A stretch of DNA of 64,000 bases from Sideroxydans sp. (GTDB lineage Bacteria; Pseudomonadota; Gammaproteobacteria; Burkholderiales; Gallionellaceae): assembly GCA_013791855.1 (NCBI GenBank), contig VMTA01000004.1, positions 62,001-126,000 on the forward strand, in the 5' to 3' direction. Each line of letters starts with the position of its first letter. Position 1 is the stretch's first letter. The notes beneath the pieces were generated by a model. The model saw only the letters and a program-made list of their open reading frames with translations. It was not told where the DNA came from and searched no databases. Shown here one piece after another: positions 25,860 to 36,259 of the stretch. The translations under genes were made by a program, and so were the position numbers.

Positions 25860-27224
25860 ATGGGGGGGAGTTTGAGAAACAAGATCGGTTTGTTCATTCG
25901 CAGTCATCGCATCGCACTGGTTGGTGCTGCAGGTGTGTTCATCCTCGTTGCGGCGATGGGGGAGCTGATCCTGCACAATCGCGCCGAAGACCGGAAGGAA
26001 GAGTTCTTCCGCGACAGCGTCGCTTTCAACGCCAAGCTGCGTGCGCAGACCGAGAGCGAATTGAATTCCCTGCTCTATCTGAGCAGCGGCCTCGGCAGCT
26101 ATCTGGTGGTGCGCAACAACGACCTTCAGTCCAAGGAAGTCACCGGCATCCTGGCCGTCCTGCACAAGAGCAGCGGCCATATCCGCAATTTCGGCGTGGC
26201 GATCGGCTACACCATGCGCTATGTCTATCCGTATGCCGGCAACGAGGGCGCGATAGGCTTGCATTACCCAGACCATCCCGAGCAATGGCCCATGGTGAAG
26301 AAGATCACCGAGAGCGGCGTGCCCGCGCTGGCCGGCCCGGTAAATCTGGTGCAGGGCGGGCGTGGTCTGATCTATCGCGTCCCGTTGTACATCGACAACA
26401 AGTACTGGGGGCTGCTCTCCACAGTCATCGACCTCGATTCGTTCACCGAGGTGATCGCATCGGGCGTGGACCAGAAGCAGTTCGAGTTCGCCATACGCGG
26501 CCGAGACGGTGCGGGTGCCGACGGCGACATGGTGCTGGGTGATGCGTCACTGTTCGACAGGGCCGAGGCATTCACGCAGGAGATCGACATCCCCGGCGGC
26601 AAGTGGCTCATCGCCGTGCGCTCGCTGCGCGATACCGGCTTCAATCAGACAGACCTGTTGATACGCCTGCTGTCCATCGCGCTGGCGTCTATCGCCGGCT
26701 GGATGATGTACATGCTGATCCGCAGTCGTTCCGATCTGGCCGCGCTTGCCATGTATGACCAGCTGACCGGATTGCCGAATCGTCATCTGCTGGAAGACCG
26801 CGCGGACATGGTGTTCGCGCGGCACAAGCGCAAACCGGGGCAGACCTGCGCCATCCTGTTCCTCGACCTGGACGGCTTCAAATCGATCAACGACAGATAC
26901 GGTCACAAGGCCGGCGATGCCGTGTTGCTGGCCGTGGCCCAACGCGCCAAAGATGTCGTGCGTGCGAACGACACGATAGCGCGCTGGGGCGGAGACGAAT
27001 TCATCGTGCTGATGGACGAGGTGGAACCGGAGACCCTGCAACCGCTGGTCGACAGGCTGCGCAGCGAGATCGAGTCGCCCATCATGTTCGAAGATCAGAG
27101 CCTGAGCGTGGGCGTGTCGGTCGGTGTGGCGATGTGCCCCGCAGTGGGCGGCACGCTGGATGAGGTCCTGAAGATGGCCGACCGGCAGATGTACGAAGAG
27201 AAGGTGAAACGCAAGGCGGCTTGA
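25860..27224 (+). CDS. CHASE-domain diguanylate cyclase
   Basis: Encodes 454 aa. Transmembrane helix 1 is about residues 16-36 (IALVGAAGVFILVAAMGEL). A periplasmic CHASE-type sensor follows (about 45-260; GLHYP, GPVNLVQGGRGLIYRVPLYI). Helix 2 is about 265-290, then comes a cytoplasmic GGDEF domain. The active site is intact (RWGGDEFIVL), and the inhibitory I-site RxxD is present as RAND exactly five residues before GGDEF, so product feedback is expected. The cyclic-di-GMP signal input is unknown. The start at 25860 is chosen because GGAGAGGA precedes it. It is convergent with the efflux operon, 12 nt away. Confidence 0.9.
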   Translation: MGGSLRNKIGLFIRSHRIALVGAAGVFILVAAMGELILHNRAEDRKEEFFRDSVAFNAKLRAQTESELNSLLYLSSGLGSYLVVRNNDLQSKEVTGILAVLHKSSGHIRNFGVAIGYTMRYVYPYAGNEGAIGLHYPDHPEQWPMVKKITESGVPALAGPVNLVQGGRGLIYRVPLYIDNKYWGLLSTVIDLDSFTEVIASGVDQKQFEFAIRGRDGAGADGDMVLGDASLFDRAEAFTQEIDIPGGKWLIAVRSLRDTGFNQTDLLIRLLSIALASIAGWMMYMLIRSRSDLAALAMYDQLTGLPNRHLLEDRADMVFARHKRKPGQTCAILFLDLDGFKSINDRYGHKAGDAVLLAVAQRAKDVVRANDTIARWGGDEFIVLMDEVEPETLQPLVDRLRSEIESPIMFEDQSLSVGVSVGVAMCPAVGGTLDEVLKMADRQMYEEKVKRKAA

Positions 27225-27236
27225 AGGCTGCTGATC

Positions 27237-28444
27237 TTATTCGTGCCGTAATGCCTCGATCGGATCGAGTTGCGCTGCGCGGCGTGCTGGCACATAGCCG
27301 AAGATCACGCCGATGGCGGCCGAGAAGCCGAAGGCGAGCAGGTTGATGCCGGGGCTGAACAGGAAGGGCAGCGACAGTAGCGATGCCAGCCCGTAGCAGG
27401 CGATCAGTGCCAGCAGGATGCCGATCAGCCCGCCGAGCGCGGACAGCACGACCGCCTCGGTCAAGAACTGCATCAACACTTCTTTTTCCAGCGCGCCGAT
27501 GGCGAGGCGGATGCCGATCTCGCGCGTGCGCTCGGTCACCGACACCAGCATGATGTTCATGATGCCGATACCACCCACTAGCAGGCTTACCGCCGCCACC
27601 GCGCCGAGCAGTGCGGTCATGGTGCCGATGGCGCCGGACAGGGTCTTGGCGATCTCCTTTGTGTCCTGCACGCTGAAGTTGTCGTCCTCGTTGTCCGATA
27701 GTTTGCGCCGCTCGCGCATCAGCAGAGATAACTGGTTGATCACCTGCTCGGACGATGCGCCGTCCTGCATCGAGATGAGGATGGTGTTCACATCCTGCTT
27801 GCCGGTGAGGCGGCGCTGCACGGTGCGCAACGGCATGATCACCGTGTCGTCTTGGTCGCGCCCCATCGCGCTCTGTCCTTTTGCTGCCAATACGCCGATC
27901 ACCTCGCAGGAGAACTGTTTGATGCGCATCAAGTCGCCCACCGGGCTGTGCGCCTCGAACAGTTCCTTGCGCACGGTCGCACCGATGATGCACACGGCTT
28001 TGCCCGCGCGTTCCTCGGTGGCATTGAACAGTCGTCCCTCGGCCAGCGTCCAGTTGCCTGCGGTGAAATAGTCGCTGTTGCTGCCGGTGATGGAGGTCGC
28101 CCAGTTCTTGGTGCCGACCACCACCACGGTGGTGCGGTTCACGGTGGGGGCGACCGCTTTGAGCGAACCCACCTGCGCCCTGATCGCTTCCGCATCCTCT
28201 GCCTTGAAGCTGGGCGCACCCAAGCTGCCACTGCCCGGCCCCATGCGCTGGCCGGGACGCAGCATCAGCAGATTGCTGCCGAGGCTGGAGATCTGGTCCG
28301 ACACCGACTGCGTCGCGCCGTTGCCCAGCGTCACCATGGTGACCACGGCGGCCACGCCGATGACGATGCCCAGCACGGTGAGGAAGGAACGCATCAGGTT
28401 GCGGCGTATCTCGCGCAGGGCGAGTAGCAAAGTGGTCCAGCCCA

Positions 28445-28448
<4 letters not shown>
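27237..28448 (-). CDS. MacB-type ABC transporter permease
   Basis: Encodes 403 aa with one N-terminal transmembrane helix (about residues 18-42, SFLTVLGIVIGVAAVVTMVT), a large periplasmic MacB core domain, and three C-terminal helices with the FtsX-type signature (GGIGIMNIMLVSVTERTREI, in family position). It forms the membrane part of a tripartite mechanotransmission-type exporter. Unlike E. coli MacB, the ATPase is a separate polypeptide encoded just upstream with an ATGA overlap. It is the last gene of a four-gene operon. Substrates could be macrolide-like compounds, peptides or siderophores; nothing here decides. Confidence 0.92.
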
Positions 28449-29166
<718 letters not shown>

Positions 29167-29170
<4 letters not shown>

Positions 29171-30444
29171 TTTGCCGACTTCTGCATGCCGATGATGACG
29201 CGTGCGCCCGCTTGCAGACCGCCGCTGACGATCTGTGTGCGGCGTCCGTCGGTGAGGCCGATGGTGACTTCGACCGGCGTAGCCTTGTTGTCCTGCAACA
29301 CCCACAGCGTGCGCGCGGTGCTGCCGGCTGCGGAGCTCTCTTTCGCCTGCTTGGGCTGCTGCGGGCGGCGCGGCATCAGACTGGCGACGAAGCCGCCGGA
29401 GGATGCGGTTTTGGTCACCGGTGTGAAGCGCAACGCGGCGTTCGGCACCAGCAAGACCTCGTGCAGGTTCGCGGTGGAGATCTCGGCGGTGGCGGTCATG
29501 CCGGGGCGCAGACTCAGGTCGGCGTTCGATACGTTGAGCAGCGTCTTGTAGGTCACCACTCCGTCGGTGGTCTGTGCGCCGAAGCCGACGCGCGCGATTT
29601 CGGCCGGATATTTGCGGCCCGGCCAGGCATCGACCATGAAGTAGGCGGACTGACCGTTTTTCACCTGGCTCACGTCCGCCTCGTCCACATCCACCTGCAA
29701 CTGCATGCGCGCGAGGTCTTCCGCGATGGTGAACAGCACCGGTGCCTGCAACGAGGCGGCCACGGTCTGCCCCGGTTCGATCTTGCGCGTCAGCACGATG
29801 CCGTCGATGGGTGAGCGGATGGTGGCTTTGGACAGGTTGGTCTGGTCTGAACGCAGGCTGGCGGAGGATTGTGCCGCAGCGGCACGCGCATTGGCTTCGT
29901 TCGCTTCGGCGCGGGTCACCGCCGCTTCCGCCGCCTCCAGTTCGCTGCGCGACGGTACTTTGCCGCCGGTCAGTTCGGCGACCTGACGCAAGCGGGCCAG
30001 CGTGGCGCGGGATTCCTTTACCGTGGCTTGCATCTGCGCCACCTGCGCTTGGGCGGACAGTACGGCGGCCTGCGACTTGACCACTTGATCGTTCAGTTTG
30101 GACATATCGAGCCGTACCAGCACCTGCCCGCGTTTGACACGGTCGTTCTCGTCCACCAGCACGCTCTCCACTATGCCGGACAACTCGCTTCCGACATCCA
30201 CCTGGTTGGTGGGATACAGATTGCCGGTGGCCGATACCGTCACCGACAGATCGCCCAGTGCTGCTTGTTCGGTGAGGTAACTGCCGTTGCTCGAACCGTT
30301 CGACTTCGGCCACACCATCCAGCCGATCAGCAGAGCGGCGACCGCGATCAGCGCAATCAATAACACGCGATTGCGTTTGCTATTGCCCGACGTGCGGGTG
30401 ATGGCGAGTAACAGGTTCTGGCTGGCTTTGGAGGAGTCGTTCAT
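29167..30444 (-). CDS. MacA-type periplasmic adaptor (HlyD/RND membrane-fusion family)
   Basis: Encodes 425 aa. A single N-terminal transmembrane anchor (about residues 27-45, VLLIALIAVAALLIGWMVW) is followed by the lipoyl/barrel halves (VDVGSELSGIVESVLVDEND and IRSPIDGIVLTRKIEPGQ) flanking a long alpha-helical hairpin rich in Ala/Glu (about residues 115-200). The C-terminal membrane-proximal domain ends at the overlap with the ATPase. Compared with E. coli MacA (371 aa) it has an extra Ala/Ser/Pro-rich loop (RRPQQPKQAKESSAAGS). It bridges the permease to the outer-membrane channel encoded upstream. Confidence 0.93.
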
Positions 30445-31868
30445 GGTTGTGAACCTTCGTTGTTATTTGTTTGCGCAACGGGCTGGGCGGAATCTTCGTT
30501 CCAGCCGCCGCCCATCGCTTTGTAAAGAGCGATCAACGCGGCGCGCTCATCGAACTCGGCGCTGGCCAGACTGTCCTCGCTGGAAAGCAGGGTGCGGTCG
30601 GTATCGAGCACGCTCTGGAAATCGATCAGGCCGCCTTCGTAGCGCTGGCGCGCCATCAGCGCGGCATTGCGTGCCGAGGTCGAAGCGTTCTGCAAGGCGG
30701 CGCGGCGTTCGTGGCTGTTGGCGTAGCTGGTCAGCGCGTTCTCCACTTCTTCCAGCGCGAGCAGCACGGTCTGCTCATAGGCGATCAGCGCCTGCTGCTG
30801 CACCGCATTCTGCGCTTCGACACGGCTGCTCAGTCTGCCGCCGTCGAAGAGGGTCTGTGCCAGACTGGTGGAGAGCGAGCGCGTCAGGTTGGCGCTGTCG
30901 CTCAAGCCGCCGACGGTGAGCGCCTTCCAGCCCAGACTGCCGCTGAGCGAGAGCGAGGGATAGCGCGCCGCCGACTCTTGTCCGATGCGCGTGGTCTCGG
31001 CCGCCACGTGTCTTTCCGCAGCCTGCACATCGGGGCGCTGGCGCAGTGTGTCGGCGGGGATGCTGAGCGCGATCTCGTCGGGCAGGGGCGGCAAGGCCGC
31101 AGGCGCAGCCAGCTTTTCATGCAGCGTAGTGGGGAACTGTCCCAACAATACGGCCAATCGATTCTCGGTCTTGTTCAGATTGGTGGACAGGGTGGGGATG
31201 CCGGCCAATGTCTGTTGCAGATTGCTGTTCGCTTGCTCCACTTCCATCGACGTCACCAGTCCGGCCTGCGCGCGCCATTCGGTGATCTTCAGTGTCTCGC
31301 GCTGCGCCGCCAGATTGTTGCGCGCGATGGCGAGGCGCTGCTGCAGGCTGCGTAACTGCACATAGTTGAGCGCCACTTCGGCGGCGAGGGTGACCTGTGT
31401 GTTGTAAAGGTTCGCCAGTGTCGTACCGGCATCGGCTTCCGCCGCTTCGGATGCGCGGCGCAAGCCGCCGAAAAGATCGATCTCCCAGCTCGCATCGAAA
31501 CCGGCGTTGAATTGATTGGCGGGCGAGGCATCGCCCACCTTGCTGCGGCTGCCGCCCAGTGCGCCGTTCAGGCGGGGCATGAAGTCGGCGTCGGAGAGGT
31601 TGAGGCGCGCGCGCGATGCCAGCAGCTTGGCGCGTGCACTGCGCATGTCCGGGCTGTTGCGCAGCGCGGTGGCGATCAGCTCGTTCAGCACGGGGTCGTT
31701 CAGGCGCAGCCACCAGTGCGAGATGTCTTCCTGTTGTTGCGAGAGGCGCGTCCCGGCAGTGACGCTCCAGCTCGCTGGCGCGGCAGGGTCTTGCCTGACG
31801 TAGTCCGGCCCCACGGCACAACCGGCCAGCGGAACCAACAACATCAGTATGCGGAGCTGCGCTTTCAC
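30441..31868 (-). CDS. Outer-membrane efflux lipoprotein (NodT family, TolC-like)
   Basis: Encodes about 475 aa. It starts with a GTG. A short signal ends in lipobox LAGC (VPLAGCAVGPDY), which would anchor it by N-terminal acylation. The body shows two OEP repeats with long coiled-coil helices (for example LYNTQVTLAAEVALNYVQL and LALEEVENALTSYANSHERR), as in NodT/OprM channels. I prefer the GTG at 31868, with AAAGG five bases upstream; the GTG at 31874 adds two residues. It is the first gene of the four-gene efflux operon, overlapping the adaptor by ATGA. Confidence 0.91.
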   Translation of the reverse strand: MKAQLRILMLLVPLAGCAVGPDYVRQDPAAPASWSVTAGTRLSQQQEDISHWWLRLNDPVLNELIATALRNSPDMRSARAKLLASRARLNLSDADFMPRLNGALGGSRSKVGDASPANQFNAGFDASWEIDLFGGLRRASEAAEADAGTTLANLYNTQVTLAAEVALNYVQLRSLQQRLAIARNNLAAQRETLKITEWRAQAGLVTSMEVEQANSNLQQTLAGIPTLSTNLNKTENRLAVLLGQFPTTLHEKLAAPAALPPLPDEIALSIPADTLRQRPDVQAAERHVAAETTRIGQESAARYPSLSLSGSLGWKALTVGGLSDSANLTRSLSTSLAQTLFDGGRLSSRVEAQNAVQQQALIAYEQTVLLALEEVENALTSYANSHERRAALQNASTSARNAALMARQRYEGGLIDFQSVLDTDRTLLSSEDSLASAEFDERAALIALYKAMGGGWNEDSAQPVAQTNNNEGSQP

Positions 31869-32085
31869 ATCCACCTTTCAAGGGGTCGGCCAAAGCGGCC
31901 GGATACGAACGGGATTCTATAGAGGATATATGTCGATTTGTATAAACCGTACGGGTCATTGCCAGTTTGACGCATCACCCCGACTCGCCCACAATCCGTG
32001 GCGTCGGATGCCATTATGGAACGGTGGTTCCGCAGTCGCGCAGACTTTACATATCTTCACAGAAACGAATTTCCAGACGAACAAA

Positions 32086-32508
32086 ATGAACGAACCGTCA
32101 GAAAAACTCCGCGTCGATAAATGGCTGTGGGCCGCGCGCTTCTTCAAGACGCGCAGCATCGCCGCCGATGCTGTCGAGAGCGGCAAGGTGACCATGAATG
32201 GCGCGCGTATCAAGCAGGCCAAGACGGTCGGTGTGGGCGATGTGCTGGTGATCCGCCTCGGCCCCTACCAGCACGAGATCGAGATACTGGAACTGTCCGG
32301 CAAGCGCGGTCCGGCGCCGGTCGCGCAGAAGTTGTATCGCGAAACGGACGAGAGCAAGAAACGCCGCGCGGTACAGGCAGAGCAGAACAAGTTGTTGCCG
32401 CAGTCGGAATTGAAAGGCCGCCCGACCAAGCGTGACCGGCGCGAGATCGCGCGCATGGTGGAAGGCGAACGCCCGTCGCGCAAGAGCGCCTGGGGCGATT
32501 TCGACTAG
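32086..32508 (+). CDS. hslR: S4-domain RNA-binding heat-shock protein 15 (Hsp15/HslR-like)
   Basis: Encodes 140 aa. An S4 RNA-binding domain spans about residues 7-70 (LRVDKWLWAARFFKTRS, then GKVTMNGARIKQAKTVGVGD). A basic tail follows (GRPTKRDRREIARM, ending SAWGDFD). E. coli Hsp15 is 133 aa with the same plan and rescues 50S subunits carrying stalled nascent chains. The ATG at 32086 gives the family N-terminus; longer readings run into the efflux promoter region. It is 3 nt upstream of the kinase-like gene, so they are probably co-transcribed. Confidence 0.9.
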   Translation: MNEPSEKLRVDKWLWAARFFKTRSIAADAVESGKVTMNGARIKQAKTVGVGDVLVIRLGPYQHEIEILELSGKRGPAPVAQKLYRETDESKKRRAVQAEQNKLLPQSELKGRPTKRDRREIARMVEGERPSRKSAWGDFD

Positions 32509-32511
32509 GGC

Positions 32512-34062
32512 ATGTCCACACTCGCCTCACAGCATGGTTTGATCCGCGCACTGCAAAGTGCGCATGCGGCGCAGGTGATCGAGACGCATATCTCATGGGT
32601 GCTGCTGATCGGAGATCACGCATACAAGATCAAGAAAGCTATCGATCTTGGTTTTCTCGATTATCTCGATCTGTCTGCCAGAAAACATTTCTGCGAAGAG
32701 GAGCTGCGTCTCAACCGGCGCACCGCGCCCGAGCTTTATCTCGACGTGGTGAGCATAGGCGGCAGCGCGGATGCGCCGCAGTTGGGTGTGCAGCCCGCCA
32801 TCGAATACGCAGTGAAGATGCGCCGCTTTCCTGATGATGCGCTGATGGATGCGTGCCTGCGGCAGGGCCGGGTGGTGCCTGCACACATCGATGCGCTGGC
32901 AGGCGCAGTTGCGCGTTTCCATGAGCGGGCCGCGACGGTGACTGAGGCAACAGAATATGGGAACGCCAAGACCATTCTCGCAGCCGCGCTGCAGAACTTC
33001 GAGCAGTTGCGCACACTGCTGAAGGATTCGGACGATCTGCAGCTAGTTGAAGCGCTGCAGCAGGCGACGCTGCGCGAGTGGAAAGGTCGTGCGGTACTGT
33101 TCGAAGAACGACGAAGTGCGGGCCGCATGCGCGAATGCCACGGCGACATGCATCTGGGCAACATCGCGCTCATCGATGAAGTGCCCGTGCCGTTCGATTG
33201 CATCGAGTTCTCACCGGCATTGCGCTGGATAGATGTGATGGACGAGGTCGCCTTCACCATGATGGATCTGCTGCATCACGAGCGAGTGGATCTGGCATGG
33301 CGGTTCCTGAACGCCTATCTGGAGGCGAGCGGTGACTATGCCGGCGTGGGTGTGCTGCGATTCTATCTGGCTTACCGCGCGGCAGTGCGCGCCAAGGTGG
33401 CAGCCATCCGTGCCAGCCAGTCGGCGGGCAGTGACCGAAGCAGCGATCTGCAAACATGCAGGGCACATCTGCTGTTGGCGCAGCGATGTCTGGTTGAACG
33501 ACAGCCGGCCCTGATCATCACGCATGGTCTGCCCGGTTCCGGCAAGACCACCTTTGCGCAATACGTGCTGGAACAGATTGGCGCGGTGCGTATCCGTTCC
33601 GATGTTGAGCGCAAAAGATCGTTCGGCTTGTCGGCGCTGGAAGGCAGTCGCAAATTGAATGTGGATATCTACAGCCGGCAGGCTACGGCACAGACCTATG
33701 CCAGACTGCTGGCGCTGGCGCGCAACTTGTTGCGGGCGGGCCATACGGTGGTGGTGGATGCGGCATTCCTGCAGCATGAGGAACGCGAGCAGTTTCGCGC
33801 ACTGGCGTGTGAAACCGCATCGCCGTTCATCATTGCAACGCTGGATGCGGATGCGGAGACATTGCGCGAACGTCTGCGCCAGCGCCGTCATGATGCTTCG
33901 GAGGCGGATGTGAATGTGCTGGAGAAACTGCAGGCGGTGCAGCAGCCGTTGTCTGCGTTGGAGCAGGAGGTGGCGGTGCGCTTCAACACCATGCGACCAC
34001 CCCAATCCGGGGAGAATGCGCGCAGCTGGCGCCGCTTGTTAAAGTTTGTTTACGCGCTGTAA
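32512..34062 (+). CDS. Bifunctional APH-like kinase / AAA (P-loop) ATPase
   Basis: Encodes 516 aa. The N-terminal half (about residues 1-320) is an aminoglycoside-phosphotransferase-like kinase fold with catalytic motif CHGDMHLGNIAL and metal-binding VPFDCIEF. The C-terminal half is an AAA_33/zeta-toxin-like P-loop kinase with Walker A GLPGSGKTTF (about residues 341-350) and a VVVDAAFLQHEERE strand. This two-domain protein is widespread in proteobacteria and its substrate is not established; resistance to aminoglycosides should not be assumed. It starts 3 nt after the Hsp15-like gene. Confidence 0.87.
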   Translation: MSTLASQHGLIRALQSAHAAQVIETHISWVLLIGDHAYKIKKAIDLGFLDYLDLSARKHFCEEELRLNRRTAPELYLDVVSIGGSADAPQLGVQPAIEYAVKMRRFPDDALMDACLRQGRVVPAHIDALAGAVARFHERAATVTEATEYGNAKTILAAALQNFEQLRTLLKDSDDLQLVEALQQATLREWKGRAVLFEERRSAGRMRECHGDMHLGNIALIDEVPVPFDCIEFSPALRWIDVMDEVAFTMMDLLHHERVDLAWRFLNAYLEASGDYAGVGVLRFYLAYRAAVRAKVAAIRASQSAGSDRSSDLQTCRAHLLLAQRCLVERQPALIITHGLPGSGKTTFAQYVLEQIGAVRIRSDVERKRSFGLSALEGSRKLNVDIYSRQATAQTYARLLALARNLLRAGHTVVVDAAFLQHEEREQFRALACETASPFIIATLDADAETLRERLRQRRHDASEADVNVLEKLQAVQQPLSALEQEVAVRFNTMRPPQSGENARSWRRLLKFVYAL

Positions 34063-34132
34063 ATTCGGCTGCGTACTGGTAGCATGCGTCAGCCGCAGAG
34101 GGGATGCAGAAATTAAATAAGGGGGCAGTGCA

Positions 34133-34558
34133 ATGGCCATAGCGTGGCGTGAACAACTGAGTGTCGGCAATAACATCATCGACGAAGATCACAAATACCT
34201 GATCGAGATCATCAACAGGGTCGAGGTTTGCCTGACGAAGAAGGATATGTCCGCATTGAAAGCGGAGCTGAAGCGCCTGCATGATTACTCGATGCTGCAT
34301 TTCGACCGCGAAGAGAAGATCGCCATCGCGGTGGGTTATAAGCAGACCCCGGGCTTGCAGCAGTCGCATCAGTCGCTGATGGAAAAACTGGCAAAGATGG
34401 AATCGGATTTTGTGACTGCAGAACAGACCTGGTCGCCGGAACTGACCAAAGGCTTTGCTGACTTCCTGCGCAATTGGCTGATCGATCACGTCATCAAGGA
34501 AGACCTGCTGATGAAGCCGGCCTTGCAGAAGCATTCTCCCGCCTTTTCTCCCTGGTAG
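34133..34558 (+). CDS. Bacteriohemerythrin-like oxygen-binding protein with a substituted ligand
   Basis: Encodes 141 aa, a single hemerythrin four-helix bundle. Diiron ligands visible are H20 (DEDHK), H56 and E60 (HFDRE), H79 (QSHQS), H119 and D124 (HVIKED). The position four residues after H79, normally the second histidine of an HxxxH pair, is Met83. The site therefore has four histidines instead of five. Such proteins bind or sense oxygen, often in microaerophiles. The ribosome-binding site is GGGGGC before the ATG. It is convergent with the Cache-GGDEF gene, only 3 nt away. Confidence 0.88.
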   Translation: MAIAWREQLSVGNNIIDEDHKYLIEIINRVEVCLTKKDMSALKAELKRLHDYSMLHFDREEKIAIAVGYKQTPGLQQSHQSLMEKLAKMESDFVTAEQTWSPELTKGFADFLRNWLIDHVIKEDLLMKPALQKHSPAFSPW

Positions 34559-34561
34559 GTC

Positions 34562-36259
34562 TCAGCGCCCGTTCGATTTGCAGTGATACATCGCCTGGTC
34601 GGCCGCCGCGATCAGCGTCGATGAGGTGCTGCCGTCTTGCGGGAAGCGGCTGTAGCCGATGCTGCCGCCGGAGTGCAGTTCAATATCTTGATATGGGATG
34701 GGATCTGCCATGGCGGTCTGCACCTTGTGTACCATCTGTTCGATCTGCGCATCGTCCCATGTCCCTTCGAACAGGATGATGAATTCGTCACCGCCCAGAC
34801 GCGCTGCAGTATCGGATTCACGCAGCAGGGCGCGCAGGCGTTGCGCGACCGCCTGCAACACCGCATCGCCTGCCGCATGGCCGTGCGTGTCATTGATGAT
34901 CTTGAAGTCATCGAGATCGATGAACAACAACAGTAATTGTTCATCCTGTCTTTTTGCCCGTGCCAGCGCATGTTGTAGCCGGTCGAGGAACATGCGGCGG
35001 TTGGGAAGGTCGGTCAGGCTGTCGTGACTGGCCTGATGGTCGAGCATCTCCTGCTGCATCTGCAGGTCTTCGATCTGATGCTGGATCTGTCTTTCCATCA
35101 ACTGGATGCTGTGCGCCAGTTCACCGATCTCGTCACGCCGGTTCGTGGGCAGGTTGCCGATCTTGCCTTCCGCTGAAAAACGTCTGATCTCCGCCACGAT
35201 GCGATAGAAGGGACGGTTGAAGGCGCGTGCCAGAAAGTAGGCGAGTAGAACCGTCATCGCACTGAAGCTCAGCACGATGCCCAGCGTGATCGAGGCGAGC
35301 TGCTTACTTTCCGATAGCACGCTCTCCCGCGGTTGTGACAGGCCCAGGATGAACGCATCGTTGCCTTCCATGTCCGGGATGGTCCTGGTGCCGAAAGCCG
35401 CCACCAATGGTTCCGCATCAGACGCACGGTTGGAAGTGACGAGATGCGTTCTTTCTTCCTGACTGCCATTCAGCGCTGCGGCCATGGCCGGGAACTCATC
35501 CTGCACGCGGGCGACTTGCCCGCGGTCGAATGCGAAGCTGCGCGACGGATCGGGATGGATCAGGTAGTCGCCCCTGCCATTCGCCAGATAGAGTTTCAAC
35601 TCGGGTGGCAGGTCGGCAGCCAGTTGCGCGAACAAACCTTGCAGGTCGACGTTGATCACGATCAGTCCGATGGCGTGTCGCCGTGCATCATGGATGGGGG
35701 CTGCCACCTGCAGGGCGGGGCGGCCCTCGCCGGCGTGCGCGCCGGTCTCGTGGTTGATCGTGGCACGTGAGACATAGATGCTGCCGGGCGGGAGCCGCAG
35801 CGTCTCGAACACATAGGGATAGTGGCCTTTCTCCTGCAGATCGTCGCCGCTGATGCGCAGCAGTCCGCCCATGTCGCGATCGATACGGATGCGTTCCATG
35901 CCGTGATTGTCGGCTTCGATCAGGCGCATCTGGAAATATTCCGGATGCACCGCCATCAAACCCTCGAATATCTTCGCGACGTTCTCTTCGCTGAGTGCCT
36001 GGTAGCCGGCTGTGCTGCGTTGCAGGATGCGCGGCGCTTGCGGATGCTGTGCGATCAGTTGCACATCGGCTTTTACGTCATTCAGGGCGACCGTCACTTG
36101 CCGCATCAACACCTGGGTCGCGGTCAGCAGGCGTTCCTCGGAAGACTTCAGCAATTGTTCGCGGCTGGCCTGATAGGCGAAGTATCCGGTCAGGCCGGTG
36201 CCCAGCAAGCCGACCATGACTAGCACCAGACCGAGACGCCAGGCGATGGTGAATCTCAT
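34562..36259 (-). CDS. Cache-HAMP-GGDEF membrane diguanylate cyclase
   Basis: Encodes 565 aa. Helix 1 is at residues 7-28, then a large periplasmic double-Cache-type sensor (about 30-315, with GMERIRIDRD and GLIVINVDLQGLF). Helix 2 is about 318-343 (LGIVLSFSAMTVLLAYFLA), followed by a HAMP-like linker and coiled coil (MERQIQHQIEDLQMQQEML) and GGDEF. The catalytic motif LGGDEFIILFEG is intact, and I-site RESD lies five residues before it. Its ATG overlaps the stop of the upstream binding-protein gene (ATGA), so the two are coupled. The layout resembles the NspS/MbaA polyamine-sensing pair of Vibrio, except that no EAL domain is present. Confidence 0.92.
   Translation of the reverse strand: MRFTIAWRLGLVLVMVGLLGTGLTGYFAYQASREQLLKSSEERLLTATQVLMRQVTVALNDVKADVQLIAQHPQAPRILQRSTAGYQALSEENVAKIFEGLMAVHPEYFQMRLIEADNHGMERIRIDRDMGGLLRISGDDLQEKGHYPYVFETLRLPPGSIYVSRATINHETGAHAGEGRPALQVAAPIHDARRHAIGLIVINVDLQGLFAQLAADLPPELKLYLANGRGDYLIHPDPSRSFAFDRGQVARVQDEFPAMAAALNGSQEERTHLVTSNRASDAEPLVAAFGTRTIPDMEGNDAFILGLSQPRESVLSESKQLASITLGIVLSFSAMTVLLAYFLARAFNRPFYRIVAEIRRFSAEGKIGNLPTNRRDEIGELAHSIQLMERQIQHQIEDLQMQQEMLDHQASHDSLTDLPNRRMFLDRLQHALARAKRQDEQLLLLFIDLDDFKIINDTHGHAAGDAVLQAVAQRLRALLRESDTAARLGGDEFIILFEGTWDDAQIEQMVHKVQTAMADPIPYQDIELHSGGSIGYSRFPQDGSTSSTLIAAADQAMYHCKSNGR

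Noticed and set aside
32512..34062. Aminoglycoside-resistance enzyme
   Set aside because: The APH-like fold is fused to a P-loop kinase, an arrangement of a widespread housekeeping family without demonstrated resistance function.
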